Source: CAIWHR01 sp963726765
GTDB lineage: Bacteria > Pseudomonadota > Gammaproteobacteria > Burkholderiales > Casimicrobiaceae
Direction of reading: 5' to 3'
Length of the DNA: 64,000 bases
NCBI GenBank assembly: GCA_963726765.1
Contig: CAVSDH010000014.1
Location: 186,001-250,000 of the forward strand
Positions 49,703-60,248 of the stretch are shown here, one piece after another. Position numbers and translations under genes: made by a program. Each line of letters begins with the position of its first letter. Position 1 is the first letter of the stretch. Below the pieces are notes generated by a model. It saw only the letters and a program-made list of their open reading frames with translations, was not told the DNA's origin and ran no database searches.

Positions 49703-51004
49703 ATGACGACATTCCGAACGATCGCCAACGTTCGCCATCACGGCATGGACCTGACGGACTACGAATTCGACGTGCCGCTCGACCACGACCGGACTTCGGG
49801 CGAGTCGCTGTCGATCTTCGCGCGGGCGGTCAGGAACGGCGATGAACCGGCCGTGGCGCGGCCGTGGCTGGTGTTTCTCCAGGGGGGACCCGGATTTCCC
49901 GGTCCGCGACCGCTCGCGAGCACGGGCTGGCTCAAGCGGGCGCTCGTCGACTACCACGTGCTGCTCCTCGATTCGCGCGGCAACGGCCGCAGCAGCGTCG
50001 TGCTGCCACAGACACTCGCGCGGCGCGGCGACGCGCGTGCGCAGGCAGACTATCTGATGCATTTCCGCGCGGACAGCATCGTGCGCGACGCCGAGCTGAT
50101 TCGCTGCCAGCTGGTCGGCAAGGACGAGCCGTGGGGCGTGCTCGGACAGAGCTACGGCGGCTTCTGCGCGGTCCATTACCTGTCTGCCTTCCCGGAGGGT
50201 CTCCGCGAGGTATTCGTGACCGGCGGCCTGCCGCCGTTGACGGCAGGCCCCGACGATTACTACCGACACACCTACCCCGAAGTCCTGCGCAAGACACGCA
50301 GGTACTTTGCACGGTATCCGGCGGACGAGGCCCTGTGCAGCCGGATTCTCGAGCACCTGCACCGGAACGACGTTGCCCTGCCGTCCGGTGGCCGCCTCAC
50401 GGTCCGACGCTTTCAGCAAGTCGGCTTCATGCTCGGCTTCGACGACGGGATGGAGAATCTTCATTACCTGCTCGAGAACGCATTCTGCCGTGGTGCCGAT
50501 GGCGACGAACTGAGCCTGCCATTTCTCCGCGCGCTCGAAAACTCGCAGTCGTTCGAGACCAACCCGATCTTCGCCGTCCTGCACGAAATGTGCTACACGC
50601 AGGAAGCCGCGTCGCGCTGGTCGGCGCATCGGGTGCGGGCTGAATTCCCCGACATGGAATGGGCTCCCGGCCGACCGCCGTCGCTCACGGGCGAGATGAT
50701 CTATCCGTGGATGTTCGAGGATTACCCCGGGTTGCGTCCGCTGCGCGAAGTGGCGGAGTTGCTCGCCCAGGAGGAGCGCTGGCCGCGGCTGTACGATCCC
50801 GAACGACTCGCCCGCAATACCGTCCCCGGCGCCGCGGCGATCTACGCGGAGGACATGTACGTTCCGCGCGTGCTTTCCGAGGAAACTGCCGCCGCCATCC
50901 CCGGCCTCAAGGCGTGGCTCACCAACGAGTACGAGCACAACGGCCTGCGCAGCAGCGACAGGGTGTTCGAGCGTCTGCTCGCCATGCGCCGCGACCAGGT
51001 CTGA
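49703..51004 (+). CDS. Proline iminopeptidase-like alpha/beta hydrolase
   Basis: A 433-residue serine peptidase-like hydrolase (S33 family). It has the HGGPG-like oxyanion motif FLQGGPGFPGPR, the nucleophile elbow GQSYGG, a large cap domain in the middle, and near the end the His in NEYEHNGLR. No signal peptide is seen, so it is cytoplasmic. ATG 49703 was chosen because the upstream in-frame ATG at 49580 adds 41 low-complexity residues. Substrate unknown; N-terminal proline peptides are one guess. Confidence 0.85.
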   Translation: MTTFRTIANVRHHGMDLTDYEFDVPLDHDRTSGESLSIFARAVRNGDEPAVARPWLVFLQGGPGFPGPRPLASTGWLKRALVDYHVLLLDSRGNGRSSVVLPQTLARRGDARAQADYLMHFRADSIVRDAELIRCQLVGKDEPWGVLGQSYGGFCAVHYLSAFPEGLREVFVTGGLPPLTAGPDDYYRHTYPEVLRKTRRYFARYPADEALCSRILEHLHRNDVALPSGGRLTVRRFQQVGFMLGFDDGMENLHYLLENAFCRGADGDELSLPFLRALENSQSFETNPIFAVLHEMCYTQEAASRWSAHRVRAEFPDMEWAPGRPPSLTGEMIYPWMFEDYPGLRPLREVAELLAQEERWPRLYDPERLARNTVPGAAAIYAEDMYVPRVLSEETAAAIPGLKAWLTNEYEHNGLRSSDRVFERLLAMRRDQV

Positions 51005-51052
51005 TGCCATCCCGGCGTCGGCGTGCGCTTCGGCGCCCGCCGTGCGCGCACC

Positions 51053-52127
51053 TCACCGGCGCTCGAGCCACCAGAGCAGGGAACTTGCGGCGACGATGAA
51101 GACGGCCAGCGGAAAGGTTGCCGAGAAGAGCGGCGGCCAGTCGTTCAGCACGCCGAGATTGGTGAACAGGCGACCGATCAGAAAGAATGCGAGCCCCAGC
51201 ATTGTGCCGGCGAAGATGCGGAAGCCCACGCCTCCCGCGCGCCGCTGGAAATAGGCGAACGGCAGCGCCAGGATCATCATCACGATGACGGCGGCGGGGT
51301 AGAACACCTTGTTCCAGAACGCGATCTCGAAGCGCGACGTCTTCTGGTTCCGAAGCACGTGGATGTTGTCGTAAAGCGTGTTGAGCTCGAGCCGCTCCGG
51401 CGCGACCTGATAGACCGTCAGCAGCGACGGCTTCAGCACGGTGTCCCATGACCACGCGTCGGCGAGCTCGAGCGTCACGCGTTCCTCCGACAGGCGCGTC
51501 GTGCGCACCTTGGCGAGCTGCCACTGGCCGTTGCCGCTGAAGCTGCCCGTCTCCGCCGTTCTGACGGTTCTCAGGCGAAGGTCGTTGTCGAATTCGTAGA
51601 TGCGCACGCCGACCAGCGTCATGTCGGCGAGGACGCTGCGGATGTTGGCGAAGGTCAGGTCCTGCTTGAACCAGAATCCCGACTGGAACTGCTGCGCGAC
51701 GATTCGGGCCTCGCCGCGGGACGGCGCACGGATCTGCTGGGCAAGGCGCTCCGCGGGCGGCGCCACGAACTCCCCCGCAAGGAACGTCGCCACGGCCAGA
51801 GGGTACGCCGACGCGTATCAGCGCCCAGGTGACCTGCAACAGCGAGGCGCCGGACGCGCGCATGACCGTGTACTCGGAACTCGCGACGAGCTGCGACATG
51901 GCGAACAGCGTGCCGATCAGCGCCGCTACCGGGAAGAGCTCGTACATTCGCGAGGGCAGCTGCAGCGCGACGAACAGGAGCGCTCCGGACAGCGTATAGC
52001 CGCCGCGCCCGACGTCACCCAGCTCGTGGATCAGGTCGAAGAATGCGAACAGCATCACCAGCGCGCTGAAGATGAGCAGGATCGCCGCGAGGAGCTCGCG
52101 GCCGATGTAGCGCGTCAGCGTCTTCAA
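51053..52127 (-). CDS. lptG: LPS export permease LptG, frameshifted
   Basis: Inner-membrane half of the LptB2FG transporter that extracts lipopolysaccharide. N-terminal helices (LTRYIGRELLAAILLIFSALV), a periplasmic jellyroll middle, and C-terminal helices with FNKVFYPAAVIVMMILALPFAYFQRR are all present. The first ~105 codons and the rest are in different frames. One extra C near 51808 gives VGVPLAVATFLAGEF and a normal 357-residue LptG. LPS export is usually essential, so a consensus error is favoured. Its start overlaps the lptF stop. Confidence 0.93.
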
Positions 52128-53221
52128 GCCGGCGCCCCGTTTCGCTCCCGCCGGCGGAGTTGCGCAAACCAGCCGAGCCGCTGGGCGAAGAGCAGCATCG
52201 CGACCGTGACCGCGACGACGTGGGGCAGCGCAAGGCCCGTCCAGAAGCCCAGCTTTCCCTGGGCGATGAAGCTCTGCACGATGTTGAGGCAGTTGCTGTA
52301 CAGCATGTACATGAAGGCCGCGGCGATGAGGTTGAACGATCGGCCCATTCGCGGGTTCACGTAGGACAGCGGAACCGCAAGGAGCGTCAGGACGAGCGCG
52401 GAAAGCGGCACGGACAGTCGCCAGAAGAGCTCGGCCCGCTCCACCCGGCCGTCCAGGGCGACGAGCACGCCGGTCGGAATCGCTTTGGTCGACACCGGCA
52501 GATTGCGCAGCTCCGCGGGCTCGATCCGGCGCCCCAGCTTTTCGAATTCCACGACCCGGTATTCCGCCGTGCCCGGCTTTCCCTCGTACCGCCGTCCGTC
52601 GGTCAGGCTGATGAAGCGGTCACCGTTGGGGGCTTCCTCGAGCATGCCCTCGCGGGCGACGGTCGTCACGTCCTTGCCCTCCTCGATCGAGTGCAGGAAG
52701 ACGTTGCGGATGTGACGGTCGAATGTGTTGATGCTGTCCACGTAGACCACGAGATTGGCTCGCCGGAATTCCCGAAAGAGGCCGGGCATGATGAGCGCGA
52801 TCTCGTCACGCGATTCCAGCTGGCGCTCGTACTCGATCCGGCGCTGCTCGGCCCATGGCGAAAGGAAAAGCGACAGCGCGACGATGGCGACGAAGAACGG
52901 TGCCGCGAACCAGAGCACCGGACGGATGACCCCGCTCAGTCCCTGGCCCGACGTGAACCAGACGATCATTTCGCTGTCGCGGTACCACCGCGACAGGGTG
53001 AGGAGCACCGTGAGGAACACGGTGACCGACAGCAGGATGTTGAAGTAGAACATCGCCCCGAATCCCAGCAGGGCCAGGATGCCTTCCGGGGCGACCGCGC
53101 CGCCGGCCGCCCGCGCCAGCAACTTCAGGACCAGATTGGTGAAAAGGATCCCGAGCAGTACGACGAACAGTCCGACGGCCGTGGCCGTCATCTCCCGCAC
53201 CAGGCTGCGCCTATAAATCAT
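52124..53221 (-). CDS. lptF: LPS export permease LptF
   Basis: Partner of LptG in LPS extraction. The 365-residue product starts MIYRRSLVREMTATAVGLFVV, has six membrane helices around a periplasmic domain (RFISLTDGRRYEGKPG), and matches the YjgP/YjgQ family. Divergent from pepA, as in most proteobacteria. ATGA overlap with lptG. Confidence 0.95.
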   Translation of the reverse strand: MIYRRSLVREMTATAVGLFVVLLGILFTNLVLKLLARAAGGAVAPEGILALLGFGAMFYFNILLSVTVFLTVLLTLSRWYRDSEMIVWFTSGQGLSGVIRPVLWFAAPFFVAIVALSLFLSPWAEQRRIEYERQLESRDEIALIMPGLFREFRRANLVVYVDSINTFDRHIRNVFLHSIEEGKDVTTVAREGMLEEAPNGDRFISLTDGRRYEGKPGTAEYRVVEFEKLGRRIEPAELRNLPVSTKAIPTGVLVALDGRVERAELFWRLSVPLSALVLTLLAVPLSYVNPRMGRSFNLIAAAFMYMLYSNCLNIVQSFIAQGKLGFWTGLALPHVVAVTVAMLLFAQRLGWFAQLRRRERNGAPA

Positions 53222-53236
53222 GACAGCGGGAGATTT

Positions 53237-53266
53237 TTGACTTTTTCGACCTGTTTTGCCAATAAT
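53237..53266 (+). promoter_or_regulatory. Sigma-70 promoter of pepA
   Basis: TTGACT (53237-53242), 18-base spacer, AATAAT (53261-53266). Transcription would start near 53273, about 49 bases before the pepA ATG. The region also carries the leader of the divergent lptF. Confidence 0.7.
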
Positions 53267-53321
53267 GCCGCCGAGGACGTCCTACGGCAAAGAAACGCAC
53301 CGGCGGAGGCGCGGAACGGCG

Positions 53322-54824
53322 ATGGAATTTACCATAAAAAGCGGAAGCCCCGAGAAGCAGCGGAGCGCATGCGTCGTCGTCGGCGTTTTCGACAACCGCA
53401 AGCTTTCGCTGTCCGCCGAGCTTATCGACCGCGCGTCGAACGGTTATGTCAGCGAAATCATTCGCCGCGGCGACATGGAGGGCAAGCTCGGCGCAACGCT
53501 CCTCCTGCACAACGTGCGGGGCACGCTCGCCGACCGCGTCCTGCTGGTCGGCCTTGGCAAGGAGCGTGATTTCCGCGACCGGGAGTTCCGGTCGGCGGTC
53601 AAGTCCGCGGTCAAGCTGCTGAACGAGACCGGATCCTACGAAGCCGTGATCTACCTGACCGAGGAAAAGGTCAAGCGGCGCGAGGTCGCATGGCGCGTCG
53701 AGCACGCGGTGGTGGTCGCGATGGAAGCCGTCTATCGATTCGACCGCATGAAGAGCGAAAAGGCCGAAGTGCGCCGTCCGCTGCGCAAGCTCACGTTGTC
53801 GGTGCCTCAGCGCTCGGACCTCACGGATGGCGAAGCCGCGGCGGCGCGCGGACTCGCGATTGCGCACGGCATGGATTTCGCGCGCGACCTCGGCAACCTG
53901 CCGGGCAACGTCTGCACGCCGACCTACCTCGGCCAGCAGGCGAAGGAGCTCGCCGGGGAGTTTCCCGACGTGAAGGTCACGGTGCTCGATCGCCCCGACA
54001 TCGAGGCGCTCAAGATGGGGTCCTTCCTGTCCGTGACGGCCGGCAGCGAGGAGCCCCCGCGCTTCATCGCGATGGAATATCGCGGCAACCCGAGGAAGCA
54101 GAAGCCGCTCGTGCTGGTCGGCAAGGGCATCACGTTCGACTCGGGCGGCATTTCGCTGAAGCCCGGCCTCGACATGGACCAGATGAAATTCGACATGTGC
54201 GGTGCCGCGTCCGTATTCGGGGTACTGCGCGCGATCGCCGAACTGAAAGCCGAGGTCAACGTGATCGGTCTCGTGGCGGCCTGCGAGAACCTGCCGTCGG
54301 GCCGCGCGACCAAGCCGGGCGACGTCGTGACCAGCATGTCGGGGCAGACGATCGAGATCCTCAACACGGACGCCGAGGGCCGCCTGATCCTCGCCGACGC
54401 CCTCACGTACGCCGAGCGCTACGAGCCGGAGGCCGTGGTCGACGTCGCGACGCTCACCGGCGCGATGGTCGTGGCGCTGGGGCACGTGGCGTGCGGCGTG
54501 TTCAGCAACAGCGACACGCTTGCTCGGGCGCTCGTCGCGGCGGGGGACGAGGCGTTCGACCGCGGGTGGCAGCTGCCGCTGTGGGACGACTACCAGGAGG
54601 GTCTCGCAAGCAACTTCGCCGACTTCGCGAACATCGCGGGCCGAAGCGGCGGCAGCATCACCGCGGCGTGCTTCCTGTCGCGCTTCGCGAAGAAGTTCGA
54701 CTGGGCGCACCTCGACATCGCGGGCGTTGCCTGGAAGGAAGGCAAGGACAAGGGCGCGACCGGCCGCCCGGTTGCGCTGCTCGTGACCTGGATACTGGGA
54801 CAGGAATCTGCCGCCGCATCCTGA
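53322..54824 (+). CDS. pepA: Leucyl aminopeptidase PepA
   Basis: Hexameric M17 zinc/manganese aminopeptidase. The 500-residue product has VGKGITFDSGGISLKPG and the family signature NTDAEGRLILADAL, with metal ligands in DMCGAASV and the catalytic Lys/Arg of the C-terminal domain. ATG 53322 begins MEFTIKSGSPEKQ, the normal N terminus. PepA also binds DNA in some bacteria. Followed by holC after 28 bases. Confidence 0.97.
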   Translation: MEFTIKSGSPEKQRSACVVVGVFDNRKLSLSAELIDRASNGYVSEIIRRGDMEGKLGATLLLHNVRGTLADRVLLVGLGKERDFRDREFRSAVKSAVKLLNETGSYEAVIYLTEEKVKRREVAWRVEHAVVVAMEAVYRFDRMKSEKAEVRRPLRKLTLSVPQRSDLTDGEAAAARGLAIAHGMDFARDLGNLPGNVCTPTYLGQQAKELAGEFPDVKVTVLDRPDIEALKMGSFLSVTAGSEEPPRFIAMEYRGNPRKQKPLVLVGKGITFDSGGISLKPGLDMDQMKFDMCGAASVFGVLRAIAELKAEVNVIGLVAACENLPSGRATKPGDVVTSMSGQTIEILNTDAEGRLILADALTYAERYEPEAVVDVATLTGAMVVALGHVACGVFSNSDTLARALVAAGDEAFDRGWQLPLWDDYQEGLASNFADFANIAGRSGGSITAACFLSRFAKKFDWAHLDIAGVAWKEGKDKGATGRPVALLVTWILGQESAAAS

Positions 54825-54852
54825 CGCGCTCCGGCCGGCGGGCTGCAATACA

Positions 54853-55278
54853 ATGACGACGATCGACTTCTACACCCACTGCACCGATCGCTACGAGGTG
54901 GCCGCCAGGCTCGTCGCCAAGGCGTGGGCGCAGCACGGAAGCGCTCGCGTACTGACGCCGGACCCGGAGACGACGGACCGGTTCGACCGCTTCCTCTGGC
55001 AATGGCCGTCTCTCGGATTCGTTCCGCACTGCCGTCTGGACAGCGCGGTGGCTGCGGAAACGCCCGTGCTGGTCGATCACGCGCTCGTTCACGACGGCCC
55101 CGCTGCCGTGCTCATCAACCTTCACCCGTCGCCGCCGCCGTTCTTTTCGCGCTTCGAGCGTCTGGTTGAAGTGATCGGAACGGACGAAGACGATGCCGGT
55201 TCCGGGCGCGATCGCTGGAAATTCTACAAGTCACGCGGCTACGAAGTGCGCTCGCACAACCTGGCGGAGCGCGGCTGA
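54853..55278 (+). CDS. holC: DNA polymerase III subunit chi
   Basis: Clamp-loader accessory subunit that links the replisome to SSB. The 141-residue product begins TTIDFYTHCTDRYEVAARLVAKAW and contains LINLHPSPPPFFSRFERLVEVIG, both family traits. The pepA-holC order is conserved in betaproteobacteria. Confidence 0.92.
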   Translation: MTTIDFYTHCTDRYEVAARLVAKAWAQHGSARVLTPDPETTDRFDRFLWQWPSLGFVPHCRLDSAVAAETPVLVDHALVHDGPAAVLINLHPSPPPFFSRFERLVEVIGTDEDDAGSGRDRWKFYKSRGYEVRSHNLAERG

Positions 55279-55289
55279 GGCGACCGACG

Positions 55290-56470
55290 ATGCCCACCGC
55301 ACGCGAACTGCTGGAACAGGCCGATGCGCTCATGCGCCGCAATCGCACCGACGATTCCGAGCCCGACATTCCGGAATTGACCGACGAGGTCGCGGTCGCG
55401 GGCACGGTGCTCCCGGTGCGGGCTTCGTCGAAGGAGTCCCCTGCTGCCGGGGAGCGGCGGCGCGGACAGGGGGGCGGTCGCTCCGAGCCCGACACCGACA
55501 TTGCAGATGTCGGGGAACCGTCGATGCAGTCACCGCACGAGCACGGAGGCGAGGATTCGCGCTGGCTCGATGCCGACCTCGGCGAAGCGAGCGTGACCGG
55601 TCCCGCGCCGGATTCGATCGCCGTCGTTCCGCCGTCGACGCTGCGTTCGCCGCGTGGGGCGGGCAGGACGGAGGCGGCGCTGCCGCCGTTGACGGAGAGC
55701 GCGCAGAGTCGGGCGACAGACCTGCCCGTTGGACGTGGAGATCCCGGCGCCCAATGTCTACGTCGCACTATCGCGAGAATCGGCGGAAACGCCGCCGGCC
55801 AGTGACCCGGGATTCGATGCCATGCTCGGCGTGAAGACGACCGGGCAAGCCGTCGCGCCTGGGCCGTTGGCGCACGTGGCGGCTGCGGAAGCGGCTTCCG
55901 ACGACGCGGCGCCGCCGGAGCCGTTTGCCACGGCATTCGAGACGACACCGGCTCCGGTTGCTTCCCCGCCGATGCCTGCCCCGATCGAGGCGAACGCATC
56001 CGAACCGTTCACCGGCGCCGTTTTCGATTGGGAGGCGGCGCCGGGGGCCATGGCGCCTGCCCCTGCGGAGACAACGATCCCCGAACCGTTGGCCGCCGCC
56101 CGTCGTCGAAACGGAATCCGTGGACGTTCCGGTGGAATCTCCGTCCGCGCACGACGAGACAGTCGTGCAGGAAACGCAGGCCGCCCATGAGGTTTCGACC
56201 GTGGATCAGCCGGCCGAATCGAACGTTCCCGACGCGGAGCGCTGGGAAGGGCTCGCGGAGGAAATCCGGATGCAGGTGCTGCAACGGATCGACATATTCA
56301 CGGACACCGGATTGCACGGCGAGCTGTCGGCACGGTTGCAGCCGATCGTCGACCGCGCCAGCGTCGATCTCGTGACGACGATCAATCGGGAAGTCGGCCA
56401 GATCCTGCGCGCCTACGTCGCGGAAGCGATCGAGCGCGAAATCGAGAAGTGGCGGGAAGCGAACCCCTAG
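55290..56470 (+). CDS. Hypothetical acidic, Pro/Ala-rich protein with conserved C-terminal helices, two frameshifts
   Basis: A low-complexity acidic protein downstream of holC. The N terminus (TARELLEQADALMRRNR) and a C-terminal helical region (LAEEIRMQVLQRIDIFTDTGLHGELSARLQPIVDRAS) look conserved, with a long Ala/Pro/Glu spacer between. The frame changes near 55727 and 56100, each by one extra C in a C-run; corrected, it has 392 residues. The role is unknown. Similar proteins follow holC in related genomes, which suggests but does not prove a replication-linked function. Confidence 0.6.
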
Positions 56471-57263
56471 ATTCTCGGATGCGGCTGGGCAGAATCGCCC
56501 GCGGCTCGCTCGCGGGGCGCCGCCAGCGAATACCAGGCGAGTGCCAAGGCGACCAGCACCCAGACGATGGCCGGACCGCTTGGCAAATCGAGTGCAGTGG
56601 AAATCACGAGTCCCAGCGCGTAGCCCGCTGCCCCGAGCCCCCAGGCGGCACCGAGGCGGCCGCGCGTCATGCGACGCGTGGCGAGGGGCGGGACGATCAG
56701 CGTCGCGAACACGAGGTAGAGCCCGACGAGCTGAACGGATACGGTCACGGCGAGCGCGAACAGCACGTAGAAGCCGGTGCGGCCCATGCCGCTCGCGCGC
56801 ACCGAACCACAGCGCGAGGATGACCGCGTAGACGATTGCCGCCCAGACGAGCCGCGTCGGCTGCGCCCACAGAATCTGACCGACGAGAAGGTCGCGCAGG
56901 TGCTCGCTGCCGTGGACGTTGCTCGCGAGCAGCAGAACGCTCCCCGTCGCGCCGAGCACGAACACGACGCCGATCACCGCTTCCTGCACGTCGGGCCAGA
57001 TCCGCTCGGTCCACGTGAGAAGCAGCGCGCCTCCCAGCGCCGCGGCGAGCGCGGCGATCTGTACGGCGACCCCTTCGGCCTCGAAACCCAGCTGATCGGC
57101 GAGCAACGACGCCGCATCCGGCCACCTGCGCGATCGCAAGGTCGATGAACACGATTCCGCGGGCCAGCACTTGCATGCCGAGCGGCACGTGCGTCGCGGT
57201 GACCAGAACGCCCGCGGCGAACGCCGGCAGCAGAATCGAGAGCTCGACGGCACCGAGACTCAT
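56467..57263 (-). CDS. znuB: Metal ABC transporter permease (ZnuB-like), two frameshifts
   Basis: Inner-membrane channel of a zinc/manganese importer (ABC-3 family). The reassembled 264-residue protein has about eight helices and the family pattern. An N-terminal LARGIVFIDLAIAQV leads into LADQLGFEAEGVAVQIAAL, and it ends with GLYLVFATLIVPPLATRR. Extra single bases near 57118 and 56785 break the frame. It directly follows the znuA-like gene. No ATPase (znuC) is present in this window. Confidence 0.78.
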
Positions 57264-58172
57264 TGCGCCGCCCTTCAGCAGCCGCGCAATCGTGTCGTCG
57301 AAGAGGCCGATAGAGATCCTTCGCTGCATCGTCGCCGCCGACCGTCGACGGCAGCACGATGACGTCGATCTTCGCGCGCTCGGCGATCCACTGCGACGCG
57401 CGGTCGCTCTGGTAGGCTGCGCGCAGCACCACTTCGCGCGGGCTCGCGCTGCAGCAGCTCAAGCACCTCCGAGAGGTGCGCGGTGGTCGGCTCGACGCCC
57501 GGCTTGGGCTCTAGCGCGGCGATCGACGTTTAGGCCGAGCCATGCCTGCAGGTACGTGAAGGCCTTGTGCTGGACGACGACCTTCACTCCCTTCGAAGTG
57601 GCGCCGCCTGCTGTCTCCCAATTCGCGATCGCGGCGTTCCAGCGCTCGGAAAACGCCTTGTACCTCGCCTGGTACTACGCCGCGTTGGCCGGATCGAGCT
57701 CGGCCAGCCGTGCGGCGAGCGGCGCCGCGATCTTCGCGATGTTGCGCGGATCCGTCTGGATGTGCGGATCGCCGCCGGGGTGTACGTCGCCTTCGGCGCG
57801 GTCGAGGCGCGTCGGCTTGTCGAGCAGATTGACGTACGGCGCCGCTTCGAAATACCCGGGCTTGCCCGGCTTGATCGCGGGATTGCCGGACTGTTGAGCG
57901 ACGAGCGGCAACCAGCCGATCTCGAGCTCCGCACCGGTGGCGACGACGAGGTCGGCCGAGCGCGCGCGCGCGATGAGGCTCGGTTTCGCCTCGACGTGAT
58001 GCGGATCCTGCAGGGCATTGGTGGCGACGTAGACCTTGACCTTGTCGCCGCCAAGCTCGTCGACGAGCGCGCCCCACTCGGGAACCGTCGCAAAGACGTT
58101 CAGGACGCCAAGGCGGGAGTGGACAGCGCCGCGAGCAGGACCGTCAAAAGCACGCGCAATTCGGAATGCCAT
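57260..58172 (-). pseudogene. znuA: ZnuA-like zinc-binding protein, heavily broken
   Basis: Periplasmic zinc-binding protein of the ZnuA family. It carries a repaired signal peptide MAFRLRVLLTVLLAALSTPALA, NVFATVPEWGALVDELGGD, a His-containing DPHHVEAKPS and a ligand-region HKAFTYLQAWLGLN. It has an in-frame TAG at 57677-57675 and, by hand alignment, six indels. A +1/-1 pair scrambles the signal peptide, and +1 changes lie near 57528, 57436, 57320 and 57270. Corrected length is about 302. This density is far above the rest of the window, so real decay is possible. Confidence 0.7.
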
Positions 58173-58185
58173 GATGCGAGTCCTT

Positions 58186-59610
58186 TCAGAACTTGTGCGC
58201 GCCGTGCGCGCCGAGCGTGAGGATGTACTGGACGAAAATCTCGTTGTCGGTGAGATCGGGTTTCAACTTCGCCTGCTGGAACTGGACGCGGAACCGGCTG
58301 AACTCGGACGGCGTCCAGTCGAGCATGACGGCCGCGCGTTGCGGATTGAACGATCCGTTCGCAAGGTAGAGGCTGTTCGCCCCGTAGGCGACGCTTCCGG
58401 GCGCGAGCCAGTCGTAGCGCGCGCCGACGCGCCAGGTCGGCATGAACTGCCAGACGCCCTGCGCGTAGAAGCCGCGCTGGTTCGAGCGGTAGCTGCCGGC
58501 CTGCTCGGTGCCCGCAGCGTCGGTGACGGCATAGGTGAGGTCGCCACGTTCGCGCCGCCAGAAGTACTCGCCCTGCAGCTTGATATTCGTGTCCTGCGCG
58601 TTGCCGTTCGGCGCCCACTTCCAGACGAAGTCGGCAATGGCGATCTGCGAACGTCCCGAGAACGCGAGGCTCGCGTCGTTTCCGGCGAGATCGGTTTGCG
58701 TCCACGTGCGGTCCTTCGCGCTCGGTTTGCAGATAGGACACGCCGGCACGCCAACTGCTGCTCGTCCCGATGTCGCCGCCTACGTGCACGTAGGCGTTGC
58801 CATTGCCGGTGCCGTTCTTGTTTCGACCGGTGCCCGGAAAGGAATCGCCGTTGCCGACCTCACCGCCGAACTCGAGAAAGACGTCGGTCGGCGCGACCCA
58901 TCTCACCTGCAGGCCATTGTTCTGGTACTGGCCGCCGAAGAACGCCTGGTAGACGAGAGGCGCGTCGTAGAAGTCCCAGGCGTGCTGGTGCACGTCGTTG
59001 AGGTACCCAATTCCGGACAGGAAGCGACCGAACTTCGGCGCGAGTCCCCATGGAGCGGCCGCGTAGATGCCGTACGCTTCCTCGACGCTGACGGTGTTTT
59101 CAGGCGAGAGCGAAAACGTAAGATTGCCGTAGAACTTGTCGTCGACGTTTGCGGTGAGCGTCAGCTCGGATTCCGCGATGCTGAAGCCGCGCTTGGCCGG
59201 CACGATGTCGCCGCTGGGCGCGAACCCGGCGATTGCGTATTGATTCGGATCCTGCGACATGTTGGCGTACACGCCCTGCAGCACCGCCGAGATGGCCGGA
59301 TTGAATGCCGCAATACCTGACGCGGGCGCTGGGGACGGCGTGTGGACGCCGTTGGAGTCGCGGCAGCTTCGGCGGCGGGCGCCGCTGTCGTCGATTTCGA
59401 TTCTGCCGACTTGAGGCGCTGCTCGAGCGCCTGAATGCGGGCCTCGTAGCTTTCCTTCAGCTGACTTATCTGCTCGCGGATTTCGGCGAGATCGGCGTCG
59501 CCGGCGGCCATTGCCGCGGAAGAATGGACGAGCGCCAGCGCAATCGCGCATGGCGCAAAGGCAAACCTGTGACATGTTGCGACCCTCCGTTCGTGAACGA
59601 AAACCGTCAT
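58186..59610 (-). CDS. Porin-like outer-membrane protein with N-terminal coiled coil, two frameshifts
   Basis: Predicted outer-membrane beta-barrel of about 474 residues. The signal peptide ends near AAMAAGDA, followed by a coiled coil (LAEIREQISQLKESYEARIQALEQRL). Then come alternating amphipathic strands rich in Tyr/Trp/Gly, ending in the C-terminal aromatic residue (HGAHKF) typical of porins. Frames change near 59350 (-1) and 58737 (+1). It lies just before znuA on the same strand, suggesting a metal-uptake role, which is inference. Confidence 0.72.
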
Positions 59611-59638
59611 CGCACGAGGCGACAATGTTCCGGCACAA

Positions 59639-59962
59639 TCAGAGAATCGAGGGTGGGGCGCGGCTCTGGTACGGGGGTGGGGATGCAATTGCCGCGAGCA
59701 CGATAGCGCACGATGGCAATGGAAAATCGGTGACCCGATCGGAATGCGCATGCGATTGCTGGGCAGTGGAATCGGCGCCACCGGCAAACAGCGCGCAGAG
59801 CGCGCACGCGGTGTCGGCCACGGGCACATTGATTCCGGTGTCCTGGGACCGATGCAGCCTGTACCCATCGTGCTCCAGCGCATGCAACTGCGCGCCGCAC
59901 TGCATCAATACGAGCAGCAGTGCGAGCAGGACGGCGACAGATGAGCGGTAGCGGCAGGTCAC
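59639..59962 (-). CDS. Small Cys/His-containing exported protein (DUF2946-like)
   Basis: A 107-residue protein with an N-terminal hydrophobic helix (VAVLLALLLVLMQCGAQ), then HALEHDGYRLH, a CALCALF pair and HAHSDR, consistent with DUF2946-type proteins that precede metal-uptake genes. The GTG at 59962 is a tentative start because it keeps the helix close to the N terminus. It starts 29 bases before the porin gene and may belong to the same transcript. Metal binding is inferred from His/Cys content only. Confidence 0.5.
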   Translation of the reverse strand: MTCRYRSSVAVLLALLLVLMQCGAQLHALEHDGYRLHRSQDTGINVPVADTACALCALFAGGADSTAQQSHAHSDRVTDFPLPSCAIVLAAIASPPPYQSRAPPSIL

Positions 59963-60194
59963 AAAGAAACCACGCGAACACGAACAGGGAGCGGCTGATT
60001 GTAGCGCACGATTATTTGGGGCCTTGTCGTCTGGCTGGCTGATGGCAGGCGTGATCGGCGGGGCGGCGCGACTGATCGTCGCGCGTTCCGCGGCTTGGGC
60101 TTGTTCGCACCGGGCCGGTCCCCGGGGGCCGGCGAATTCCTCGTTTCGTTCCCGATTGCCGGACCAAACCTTGCGCCGGATCAAGGTCTTGCCC

Positions 60195-60236
60195 TTGCCA
60201 CTCCGGTCTCGCAGGTAGATAATGCGAATCATTCTC
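60195..60236 (+). promoter_or_regulatory. feoAB promoter with overlapping Fur box
   Basis: TTGCCA (60195-60200), a 17-base spacer and GATAAT (60218-60223) form a sigma-70 promoter. The -10 box lies inside GATAATGCGAATCATTCTC (60218-60236), which matches the Fur consensus GATAATGATAATCATTATC at 16 of 19 positions. Iron-loaded Fur would block polymerase here. Confidence 0.85.
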
Positions 60237-60248
60237 ATTGGATTCCAG

